DNA of 64,000 bases, from the NCBI GenBank assembly GCA_003223645.1, contig QHVT01000009.1, positions 124,001 to 188,000 of the forward strand, given 5' to 3'. A program made the position numbers and the translations under genes. Under the pieces are notes generated by a model that saw only the letters and a program-made list of their open reading frames with translations, made no database searches and had not been told where the DNA came from. The stretch comes from Acidobacteriota bacterium. Its GTDB lineage: Bacteria > Acidobacteriota > Thermoanaerobaculia > Gp7-AA8. Positions 51,691 through 58,283 of the stretch are shown piece by piece (positions within the stretch are counted from its first letter, which is position 1; every line of letters begins with the position of its first letter).

Positions 51691-51696
51691 TACAAT
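51691..51696 (+). promoter_or_regulatory. Possible -10 element of a leaderless transcript
   Basis: TACAAT lies 8 bases before the ATG at 51704, which would place transcription start at or next to the start codon. The -35 region falls within the end of the palindrome and is weak. Confidence 0.3.
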
Positions 51697-51703
51697 CCAG
51701 CTC

Positions 51704-52171
51704 ATGGATGCTGGCCGTGCTTTCAAATGGATCATCATTCTCGCGCTCGCCTTCGCCGTCTGGAAGTACGTCATTCCGTGGGTGAAGAACGAGGCCAATG
51801 GCATCGGCCGGTCGTCGAATATGTCGTCGGCGAGCGGCAATTCGCCGTGCGTCAGCGCCGCCGATAACGCGTCGAGCACGTGGGGGGGCGGGATCGGGCG
51901 CTACGTGAATCCGCCGTACGACCTCAACGCGTGGTCGGGCTTCAAGAGCAATGTCGACGGAAAGATCAGCAACGCGGAGTCGGAGTGCTCGTGCTCGGAG
52001 GACTCGTGCCGCACGGCGCGCAGCGCGATGAGCGATCTCCGCGGACTCGTCGCGGATCTCGACAGCGCGATTCGCGGCGGCGCTTCGCCGGGGCAGGACA
52101 TCGTGCAGCGGCAGGAAGCGATCGACAACAAAATCAACGACGCCCGCGGGCTCGTCCAGTCGGGGAAGTGA
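51704..52171 (+). CDS. Membrane-anchored protein of unknown function
   Basis: The 155-residue protein has an N-terminal membrane anchor (FKWIIILALAFAVWKYVIPWV), a low-complexity Ser/Asn/Gly stretch, cysteines in SECSCSEDSCRTAR, and a helical C-terminus (MSDLRGLVADLDSAIRGG, QDIVQRQEAIDNKINDARGL). It is probably extracytoplasmic with one or two disulfides. I do not recognise a family. Confidence 0.7.
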   Translation: MDAGRAFKWIIILALAFAVWKYVIPWVKNEANGIGRSSNMSSASGNSPCVSAADNASSTWGGGIGRYVNPPYDLNAWSGFKSNVDGKISNAESECSCSEDSCRTARSAMSDLRGLVADLDSAIRGGASPGQDIVQRQEAIDNKINDARGLVQSGK

Positions 52172-52218
52172 CTCGCAGAGAATAACTTCCGGCCGAATTG
52201 GGTTCTGTCAGTCACACT

Positions 52219-53499
52219 ATGCCGTTTCGTAAACTAGAGCTCTGTCCGCAAATTCTTCAGTCCGTCAGCAATGCCGGCTACACCACTCCGACTCCGATTC
52301 AGAGCGCGGCGATTCCGCGCGTGCTCGCCGGCCGCGACCTGATCGGCATCGCACAGACCGGCACCGGCAAGACTGCCGCATTCGTGCTGCCGATCCTCGA
52401 ACTGCTTTCGCGCAAACCCGCACATGGACGCGGTCCACGCGCCCTCGTCGTCGCGCCGACGCGCGAGCTCGCCGCGCAGATCGACGAGAACGTCCGCCTC
52501 CTTGGCAAGACGATGCGCATCCGCTGCGCCACCATTTTCGGCGGCGTCGGCGAGAGACCGCAGATCGATGCCGTGCGCCGCGGCGTCGACATCATCGTCG
52601 CGACTCCGGGACGTCTGCTCGACCTGATGGGCGCCGGTCACGTCTCGCTGCGCAATGTCGAGATCGCGGTGCTCGATGAAGCCGACCGCATGCTCGATAT
52701 GGGATTCCTCCCGCAAATCCGCCGCGTCGTCCACGCCCTTCCGAAAGAGCGCCAGACGCTGCTCTTCTCGGCGACGTTGTCGCCGGACATCGAGAAGATC
52801 ACCAGCGAGTTCCTTCGCTCGCCGGAGACGATCGAGATCGGCCGCCGGGCGAATCCCGCCGAGACGGTCGCGCAGTTTCTCTACCCGGTGCCGAAGAGCC
52901 GCAAGATCGATCTGCTTCTGCATCTCCTCCGCGACCCCTCGCTCGATTCGGTGCTGGTCTTCTCGCGCACGAAACACGGCGCCGACAAGATCACCCGCCG
53001 GCTGAAGCAGGCGGGCGTGGACGCGGCCGCGATTCATTCGAACCGCAGCCAGAGCCAGCGCATCCAGGCGCTCGACGCGTTCAAGCGCGGACACGCGCGC
53101 GTCCTCGTCGCAACCGACATCGCCTCGCGCGGGATCGACGTCGAGGGCATCTCGCACGTCGTCAACTTCGATTTCCCCATGCATCCGGAGGATTACGTGC
53201 ACCGCATCGGACGCACGGGACGCGCGGCGGCTACGGGAGACGCGGTGAGCTTCGTGACGCCCGATGACGAGGAGTACGTGCGGCTGCTGGAGAAGATGAT
53301 CAAGAAGACGATCGCGCGGAAGAAGGTGACGGGATTCGATTACAGCGATCACGCGCCGCTCGTTGCCTATCACGCACCCAGGGCTAAGCCAGCTTCGCTT
53401 CCAGCTCGGCCCACCGCGCGTAAAGTCGATCCACCGCGCCCTGCGCTGCGTTCAGCTCCGCGTACCGCTGCTGCAAAGCCTGCGCGTCGGTGGCGATGA
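52219..53499 (+). CDS. DEAD-box RNA helicase (RhlE-like)
   Basis: The 426-residue protein has the complete motif set: Q motif [10 protein letters not shown], motif I AQTGTGKT, Ia PTRELAAQ, Ib [25 protein letters not shown], and in the second domain [24 protein letters not shown] and HRIGRTGR. The short basic tail ([12 protein letters not shown]) is RhlE-like. The last 116 bases overlap, antisense, the 3' end of the following ABC-F gene, so the tail may be an accident of run-on. The ATG at 52219 begins the core. Confidence 0.95.
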   Translation: MPFRKLELCPQILQSVSNAGYTTPTPIQSAAIPRVLAGRDLIGIAQTGTGKTAAFVLPILELLSRKPAHGRGPRALVVAPTRELAAQIDENVRLLGKTMRIRCATIFGGVGERPQIDAVRRGVDIIVATPGRLLDLMGAGHVSLRNVEIAVLDEADRMLDMGFLPQIRRVVHALPKERQTLLFSATLSPDIEKITSEFLRSPETIEIGRRANPAETVAQFLYPVPKSRKIDLLLHLLRDPSLDSVLVFSRTKHGADKITRRLKQAGVDAAAIHSNRSQSQRIQALDAFKRGHARVLVATDIASRGIDVEGISHVVNFDFPMHPEDYVHRIGRTGRAAATGDAVSFVTPDDEEYVRLLEKMIKKTIARKKVTGFDYSDHAPLVAYHAPRAKPASLPARPTARKVDPPRPALRSAPRTAAAKPARRWR

Positions 53500-55162
53500 G
53501 CGGATCTTCCGCTTTGCGTTTCGCTTCGCTCAAGCGCTCCTCGGCTTCGAGCAACGCGGCTTCCATCTGATCGAACTCGCGCTGTTCCAGGTACGACAGC
53601 CGCTTCGGTTTCTCGCTTGTGGAGCGGCGCCCGCTTCGGGCGCCGGGATCTCGCGAGAAATCGGCGGCCGAAGCGGCCGCCGCTCCACTCGCTTGTTCGT
53701 AATCGGCGAAGTATTCGGCGTTACCACGCCCATCTAACGAAAGCACCCGCGTCGCGACGCGATCGAGCAAGTACCGATCGTGCGTGACGAGGACGAGCGC
53801 GCCAGGAAACTCGAGGAGCGATTCTTCGAGGACGTCGAGCGTCGGGATGTCGAGGTCGTTCGTCGGCTCGTCCATCACCAGCAAGTCCGCCGGCTGCAGC
53901 ATCAGTCGCGCGAGGACGATGCGTGCCTTCTCGCCGCCCGACAATTTCGACACCGGCGTCTCGAGTTGTTCGGCGCGGAAGAGAAATCGCTTCGCCCAGC
54001 CGGCGACGTGCACCGCTCGTCCCTGATGCATCACGCTGTCGCCTTCCGGCGCGAGCGCGCGCTTGAGCGTGAGCGCCGGATCGAGGCTCTCGCGGTTTTG
54101 CTCGAAGTAGACGACGCGCAATCCGTCAACACGCTCGATCGTGCCGGCGTCCGGCGCGAGCTCGCCGACGATGATGCGCAGCAGCGTCGTTTTCCCTGAG
54201 CCGTTGGGACCGACGACGCCGAGGCGGGAGCCGGGAGTGAGAAGGACATCGAGGTTCGAGAAGAGCGGAGACTTCGTCAGGCCGCGCGCGGACCAGAGGC
54301 GTTTCGTTTTTCGCTGCGACGCCGCGAATTCGATCTCCGCCGATGACGTCGCGCTGCGCGTGCGGCTCTCGTCCAGCTCCTCGATCAAACGATCGGCGTT
54401 CTGAATGCGCGCCTTCGCCTTCGTCGAGCGCGCCTTCGGACCGCGGCGCAGCCACTCCATCTCCCGGCGCACGAGATTCGCGAGCGTCTCCTGATACGCC
54501 GCCTCGTTGCGCAGCACTTCATCGCGCTTCTCCAGCAAATCACTGTACGTACCGCTCACTTGCAGGAGTCCGCCCGCGTACGCGCGATTCAGCTCCAGCA
54601 TCCGCTTGGTGATGTTCTCGAGGAAATAGCGGTCGTGGCTGACGACCACGAACGCCTTCGGCTCCTCGCGCAGCAGCTCTTCGAGCCACAAAATTGCTGC
54701 AATGTCGAGATGATTCGTCGGCTCGTCGAGCAGCAGCACATCCGGCTCGCGCACCAGCTCGCGCGCGATCGCGAGGCGCTTCCGCCATCCTCCCGAAAGC
54801 GTGTCCGTCTTCGTGTCGCGGTCGCTGAAGCGCGCTTTGCCTAACGCGAGGGCAACGTGCGCGAACTTCTCGTGCTCCTCCCCTTCGAGCGCGTCGAGCA
54901 GCACTTCTTCGACGGATTTCCCCGGCGCGAAGACGGGATCCTGCGGCACGTAGCCGACGCGCACGCCTTTGCGCACCACGCGCGCGCCCGCGTCGGGATC
55001 GTCGATGCCGGCGAGAATCTTCAGCAGCGTCGACTTGCCCGACCCGTTCGGACCGACGAGTCCGACGTGATCTCCGTCATTCAACGCGAACGACAAATTC
55101 GCGAACAACGGCCGCGCGCCGAACGACTTCGTCAGATTCTCAGCCGAAAGAAGAAGGCTCAT
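53384..55162 (-). CDS. ABC-F family ATPase (Uup-like) with an in-frame palindrome
   Basis: The 592-residue protein has two ABC domains ([71 protein letters not shown]) and a C-terminal coiled coil ([20 protein letters not shown] ... AALAAQ-like end), the Uup layout. Uup acts in ribosome or DNA-transposition-linked processes. Residues 492-515 ([14 protein letters not shown] ... GRRST) between the second ABC domain and the coiled coil are encoded by a 70-bp palindrome, the same peptide found in the outer-membrane protein at 37663-38577. The start codon touches another palindrome. Confidence 0.93.
   Translation of the reverse strand: MSLLLSAENLTKSFGARPLFANLSFALNDGDHVGLVGPNGSGKSTLLKILAGIDDPDAGARVVRKGVRVGYVPQDPVFAPGKSVEEVLLDALEGEEHEKFAHVALALGKARFSDRDTKTDTLSGGWRKRLAIARELVREPDVLLLDEPTNHLDIAAILWLEELLREEPKAFVVVSHDRYFLENITKRMLELNRAYAGGLLQVSGTYSDLLEKRDEVLRNEAAYQETLANLVRREMEWLRRGPKARSTKAKARIQNADRLIEELDESRTRSATSSAEIEFAASQRKTKRLWSARGLTKSPLFSNLDVLLTPGSRLGVVGPNGSGKTTLLRIIVGELAPDAGTIERVDGLRVVYFEQNRESLDPALTLKRALAPEGDSVMHQGRAVHVAGWAKRFLFRAEQLETPVSKLSGGEKARIVLARLMLQPADLLVMDEPTNDLDIPTLDVLEESLLEFPGALVLVTHDRYLLDRVATRVLSLDGRGNAEYFADYEQASGAAAASAADFSRDPGARSGRRSTSEKPKRLSYLEQREFDQMEAALLEAEERLSEAKRKAEDPLIATDAQALQQRYAELNAAQGAVDRLYARWAELEAKLA
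53619..53688. repeat. GTGGAGCGG palindrome inside the Uup-like gene
   Basis: A complete 70-bp copy, differing from 38027-38096 at a single position (GGGATC versus GGAATC), in the same orientation relative to its gene and in the same reading frame. Confidence 0.93.
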
Positions 55163-55262
55163 AGGCGCACAGGCTCATGGGCTCACAGGCTCATGGGCTC
55201 ACAGCGGCTTCTCTGAGCCTGTGAGCCTTTGAGCCTTTGAGCCTTGATCCCCGTGAGCCTAT
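55157..55262. repeat. GAGCCTAT palindrome spanning from a stop codon to a start codon
   Basis: The arms are repeats of GGCTCAT/GGCTCAC and complement GTGAGCCTTTGAGCC. One edge contains the ATG of the Uup-like gene (55160-55162) and the other the TAG stop of the upstream gene (55259-55261), so the palindrome forms the entire spacer. Confidence 0.85.
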
Positions 55263-55498
55263 CCCAACGCGCGTAACTCGTTCTCGAGATGCGCCAGCGC
55301 ATTCTTCAACGCCGCCCGATGCACCTCGGACTTCGCACTCGCCAGCTCGTTCATCACGCGCCGCTTCGAGAGCTCGAGACTCTCCCGCTTCGTGCGAAGT
55401 TCGAGCTCTTCACGACTGGGCTGATCCGTGCGTCTGACGGACCGGCGCTCATCGAGCTGCTGCGATTCGACGGACTTGCTTTCGAACCCGCGTGCCAT
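55259..55498 (-). CDS. Small conserved hypothetical protein (MARGFESKSVE type)
   Basis: The 79-residue protein starts MARGFESKSVESQQLDE and continues with a charged helical stretch (EELELRTKRESLELSKRRVM, SAKSEVHRAALKNALAHLE), likely a coiled coil. I recall this start as shared by a small hypothetical family in Acidobacteriota. An open frame upstream is repeat DNA. It precedes the Uup-like gene and may be cotranscribed. Confidence 0.7.
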   Translation of the reverse strand: MARGFESKSVESQQLDERRSVRRTDQPSREELELRTKRESLELSKRRVMNELASAKSEVHRAALKNALAHLENELRALG

Positions 55499-55527
55499 GG
55501 TGATTTGCGCGTGCATCATACGTTCCC

Positions 55528-55647
55528 GATGGCAGATGGCAGATGGCGGATGGCAGATGGCAGATGGCAGATGGCAGAAGCGGGGGTCCGGGCCATCCGC
55601 CATCTGCCATCTGCCATCTGCCATCCGCCATCCGCCATCTGCCATCC
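55528..55647. repeat. GATGGCA-heptad palindrome between divergent genes
   Basis: The left arm has seven GATGGCA/GATGGCG-type heptads, the right arm the complement; the loop is AGCGGGGGTCCGGGC. It lies between the small MARGF gene and the sigma factor gene. Confidence 0.88.
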
Positions 55648-55685
55648 CCGAACGAAACGAGAGTTGGACGTGTTAGTAGAGAGGC

Positions 55686-56300
55686 ATGAAGAACTCGTGG
55701 ACAGGTGAGGCCGTGTGGCGCTCCGAGCCCGCCGAAGAAAATCTGGCGGTCGCCGTCCACCGTTGTGAAACGGGCGCGCTGGAGCGGCTGATCGATCGCT
55801 ACGAGCGCGCGCTCTACAGCTACGCGTACGGCATTCTGCAGAATGCCTTCGACGCGCAAGAGGTCGTTCAGGACGCGATGCTGCGCGCGCATCGCGCTCT
55901 CACGCGGCAGTACAACGAGCAGCGTTGCATCGACTTGGCGCTGCGGCCGTGGCTGTTTCGCATGACGCGCAATCTTTGTCTCAACAAACGCCGCTCGAAA
56001 ACGCGCGCGCTGGAGCAGCCGCTCGAGACGTTCGACGACGGCCGCCTCGGTCCGTTCGTCCGCCATCACGGCGAGGACGCGGAGCGCCGCGAGGATGCCG
56101 AGCTGCTCCGCCGCGCGATGGGCGCCCTGCCCGTCGAAGCGCGCGAGCTGATCGTCCTTCGATTCATGGAAGACATGTCCTACGGAGAAATCGCCAGGAC
56201 CGTCGGCGCGACCGAGTCCGCGCTGCGCGGAAAAGTCTTTCGCTCCCTGAAGCTCCTGAGGGATGCGCTGGAGAAAAAAGGAGTCACCCATGCGGTGTAG
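55686..56300 (+). CDS. ECF-type RNA polymerase sigma factor
   Basis: The 204-residue protein has region 2 (ALERLIDRYERALYSYAYGI, NAFDAQEVVQDAMLRAHRAL) and region 4 (LPVEARELIVLRFMEDMSYG, EIARTVGATESALRGKVFRS), separated by a short linker; there is no region 1 or 3, as in the extracytoplasmic function class. The last codons overlap by 11 bases the start of a gene whose product carries a zinc anti-sigma motif, the typical sigma/anti-sigma arrangement. The final GGAG in its coding sequence serves as ribosome binding site for that gene. Confidence 0.94.
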   Translation: MKNSWTGEAVWRSEPAEENLAVAVHRCETGALERLIDRYERALYSYAYGILQNAFDAQEVVQDAMLRAHRALTRQYNEQRCIDLALRPWLFRMTRNLCLNKRRSKTRALEQPLETFDDGRLGPFVRHHGEDAERREDAELLRRAMGALPVEARELIVLRFMEDMSYGEIARTVGATESALRGKVFRSLKLLRDALEKKGVTHAV

Positions 56301-57222
56301 ATCGGTTCTGACTCGCATCGATGCCATGCGCACCGGCGAGCTCGCCTCAACGGATCGCGACGAGATCCACGAGCACATCGGCGATTGCCGGAGCTGCAAC
56401 GAGTCCGTCGCCGACGTCGACGTCTTCGCACAAACCATCAAGTCGCTCGCCGCCGCGCCGCCACGCTCGTGCCGCGATGCAGTGACGGGCAAATGCAGTG
56501 ATTCATACGCGCGCATCACCGCGAGCGGAGAAACGGTGTGGGTCGCGTTCACCGATCGGGGCCTGCGCATGATCCATCGCGGCGGCACGCTCGAAGATGT
56601 GCGCGAGCGTTACGCGAACAGACACGCGCGCACGCTCACCGAGGCGAAGCTGCCGGAGAAGTTCCGCAAGCAGGTCGAGGCGGCGTTGCGCGGCGAAGGA
56701 GTCGACGATCCGCAGATCGACTGGGACGACGACTTCTCCGGCATCGAGCGCGACGTGCTGAAGATGCTGACGCGCATTCCGCGCGGCGAAGTGCGCACCT
56801 ACTCATGGATCGCGCAACAGGTCGGACGGCCGGGAGCGGTGCGCGCGGTCGGCAACATCTGCGCGCGCAACGTCGTCCCGTTCGTCGTGCCGTGTCACCG
56901 CGTCGTGCCCGCGTCGGGCGGAGTCGGCCAGTACGCGTTCGGCAGCGCGCTCAAACGCGAGCTGCTGAAACGCGAAGGCGTCGACGTCGACGCGCTCGAG
57001 GCACTGGCCAGGAAAAACGTCCGCTTCATCGGATCGAAGACCACGAAAATCGTCTGCTTCCCGACCTGTCGCGATGCGCGTCGCATTCGCGAGGAGAACC
57101 GCGTCCCTTTTCAGGACGCCGCGGCGGCAGAACAGAAAGGGTTCCGTCCATGCAGGAAATGCCAGCCGTTCGCGGCGCGAACAACGTCGTCCAAATCCCG
57201 CTCTTCCCGCGTCTCGTCATAA
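56290..57222 (+). CDS. Anti-sigma (ZAS) / O6-alkylguanine-DNA alkyltransferase / Ada-type metal-binding fusion
   Basis: The 310-residue protein has three parts. Residues 1-60 carry HIGDCRSC (His29, Cys33, Cys36), the HxxxCxxC motif of zinc-binding anti-sigma factors. Residues 70-232 are an alkyltransferase: a ribonuclease-like first half, then RGEVRTYSWIAQQVGRPGAV, the active PCHRVV with Cys202, and QYAFGSALKRELLKREG. Residues 240-293 resemble the Ada methyl-phosphotriester domain: FIGSKTTKIVCFPTC, then GFRPCRKC, giving Cys256, Cys260, Cys288, Cys291 with Ada-like spacing. In classical Ada this domain is N-terminal. The start at 56290 overlaps the sigma gene; GGAG is 9 bases upstream. It probably senses DNA methylation damage and controls the sigma factor. 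Confidence 0.9.
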   Translation: MRCRSVLTRIDAMRTGELASTDRDEIHEHIGDCRSCNESVADVDVFAQTIKSLAAAPPRSCRDAVTGKCSDSYARITASGETVWVAFTDRGLRMIHRGGTLEDVRERYANRHARTLTEAKLPEKFRKQVEAALRGEGVDDPQIDWDDDFSGIERDVLKMLTRIPRGEVRTYSWIAQQVGRPGAVRAVGNICARNVVPFVVPCHRVVPASGGVGQYAFGSALKRELLKREGVDVDALEALARKNVRFIGSKTTKIVCFPTCRDARRIREENRVPFQDAAAAEQKGFRPCRKCQPFAARTTSSKSRSSRVSS

Positions 57223-57887
57223 ACCATGTGAGTGCCGCTGCCCCCAGCGGCACCGCGACCGCTGAGGGCAGCGGTCGCCACATCGCAGAAGTAACCGCGC
57301 TCTCGCGTCCCGCACGCACGTTCACCGGCGACTTCTACTTCACGCATCGCGAGCGCGATCGTCTCTGGCTCGCACACGGCGACGTCGCGGGCAAGGGACT
57401 GCCGGCCGCGATCGTGATGGCGATGATCCAGGAAGAGCTCGAGCATCGCATCACCGCCTGCGCGGCGACGCAATGCGATCCCGCGGTGACGATGCAGCGG
57501 CTGCACGAGTTCCTCCGTCCGCTGCTGCCGCAGAATCGCTTCGCCACCGGCGTGATCGGAACGCTGCGCGAAGACGGCATGCTGACGATTGCTAACGGCG
57601 GTCACTGCCCGCCGCTGATCATCCGCCGCGACGGATCGATCGACGAGATCGGCTCGACCGGCCCACTCCTCGGCATCCTCCATCACGCCGAATGGCGCTC
57701 CACGACGACGCGCCTCGGCCGCGGCGAAACGCTCGTCCTCTACAGCGACGGCGTCACCGAGTCATGCGCCGACCTCGGCGTCGCCGGACTGAAGGAAGTG
57801 CTGAAAACCGCGCGCACGCCGGAAGAAGTCGTCGCAAAGATCGGCAAGCCGATGGACGACGTGACGCTGGTAATGGTCCGGCGCTAA
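57150..57887 (+). CDS. SpoIIE/RsbU-type PP2C serine phosphatase with an in-frame palindrome
   Basis: The 245-residue protein shows the SpoIIE-type PP2C pattern: VQIPLFPR at the start, SRPARTFTGDFYF, GDVAGKGLPAAIVMAMIQ, GVIGTLREDGMLTIANGGHC, GETLVLYSDGVTES and MDDVTLVMV. The metal-binding Asp residues are in GDFYF, GDVAGKG and SDGVTE. Residues 26-45 (NHVSAAAPSGTATAEGSGRH) are encoded by a palindrome of the CCGCTGCCC family. The gene overlaps the alkyltransferase fusion by 73 bases. A GTG at 57228 within the palindrome is an alternative start, but VQxxLFPR argues for the ATG at 57150. It may act on an anti-sigma antagonist, which is not seen here. Confidence 0.87.
   Translation: MQEMPAVRGANNVVQIPLFPRLVINHVSAAAPSGTATAEGSGRHIAEVTALSRPARTFTGDFYFTHRERDRLWLAHGDVAGKGLPAAIVMAMIQEELEHRITACAATQCDPAVTMQRLHEFLRPLLPQNRFATGVIGTLREDGMLTIANGGHCPPLIIRRDGSIDEIGSTGPLLGILHHAEWRSTTTRLGRGETLVLYSDGVTESCADLGVAGLKEVLKTARTPEEVVAKIGKPMDDVTLVMVRR
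57226..57283. repeat. CCGCTGCCC palindrome inside the PP2C gene
   Basis: Inverted arms GTGCCGCTGCCCCCAGCGGC and GACCGCTGAGGGCAGCGGTC have ATGTG and CACAT at the ends. It begins 4 bases after the stop codon of the alkyltransferase fusion and lies in frame in the overlapping phosphatase gene. Relatives are at 6538-6629 and 58031-58127. Confidence 0.88.
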
Positions 57888-57894
57888 CGTTTCG

Positions 57895-58044
57895 TTGTGG
57901 TGACCGCTGTTGTGGTGACCGCTGTTGTGGTGACCGCTGTTGTGGTGACCGCTGTTGTGGTGACCGCTGTTGTGGTGACCGCTGTTGTGGTGACCGCTGT
58001 TGTGGTGACCGCTGTTGTGGTGACCGCTGTTGTGGTGACCGCTG
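57895..58044. repeat. 15-bp tandem repeat, about 9.5 copies
   Basis: Nine exact copies of TGACCGCTGTTGTGG (57901-58035) start just after the PP2C stop codon and run into a palindrome whose own arm begins with the same GTGGTGACCGCTG. The array appears to be an expansion of one arm of that palindrome. Confidence 0.95.
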
Positions 58045-58127
58045 CCCTCAGCGGTCACCGCGCCGCCTATGGCGGCGCCAGCGGCGCTGCGCGCCGCCGC
58101 GACCGCTGAGGGCAGCGGTCGCCACAT
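58031..58127. repeat. CCGCTGCCC palindrome at the end of the 15-bp array
   Basis: Arms GTGACCGCTGCCCTCAGCGG and CCGCTGAGGGCAGCGGTCGC with nested GGCGGCGCC hairpins in between. Confidence 0.85.
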
Positions 58128-58176
58128 AGCGCAGCGAAACAGGATGTCCCTCGCTCAGTGCTAGGAGCTTGCGCGG

Positions 58177-58283
58177 CAGAAACCGCGATCTCAGGCGCGT
58201 TGCGCCGCTCGAAGCCGCAGTCGTGACGTGGCGGCAAGCAGGCCGCAAGGCGGAGCAATCCACGCAGCCGCCCGTGGCGGCTA
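58177..58283. repeat. 107-bp dispersed element ending at a stop codon (second copy)
   Basis: This is about 90% identical to 42205-42313. Its end includes the TAG stop codon of the reverse-strand secreted protein, as the first copy includes the stop codon of the BtpA-family gene. Confidence 0.85.
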
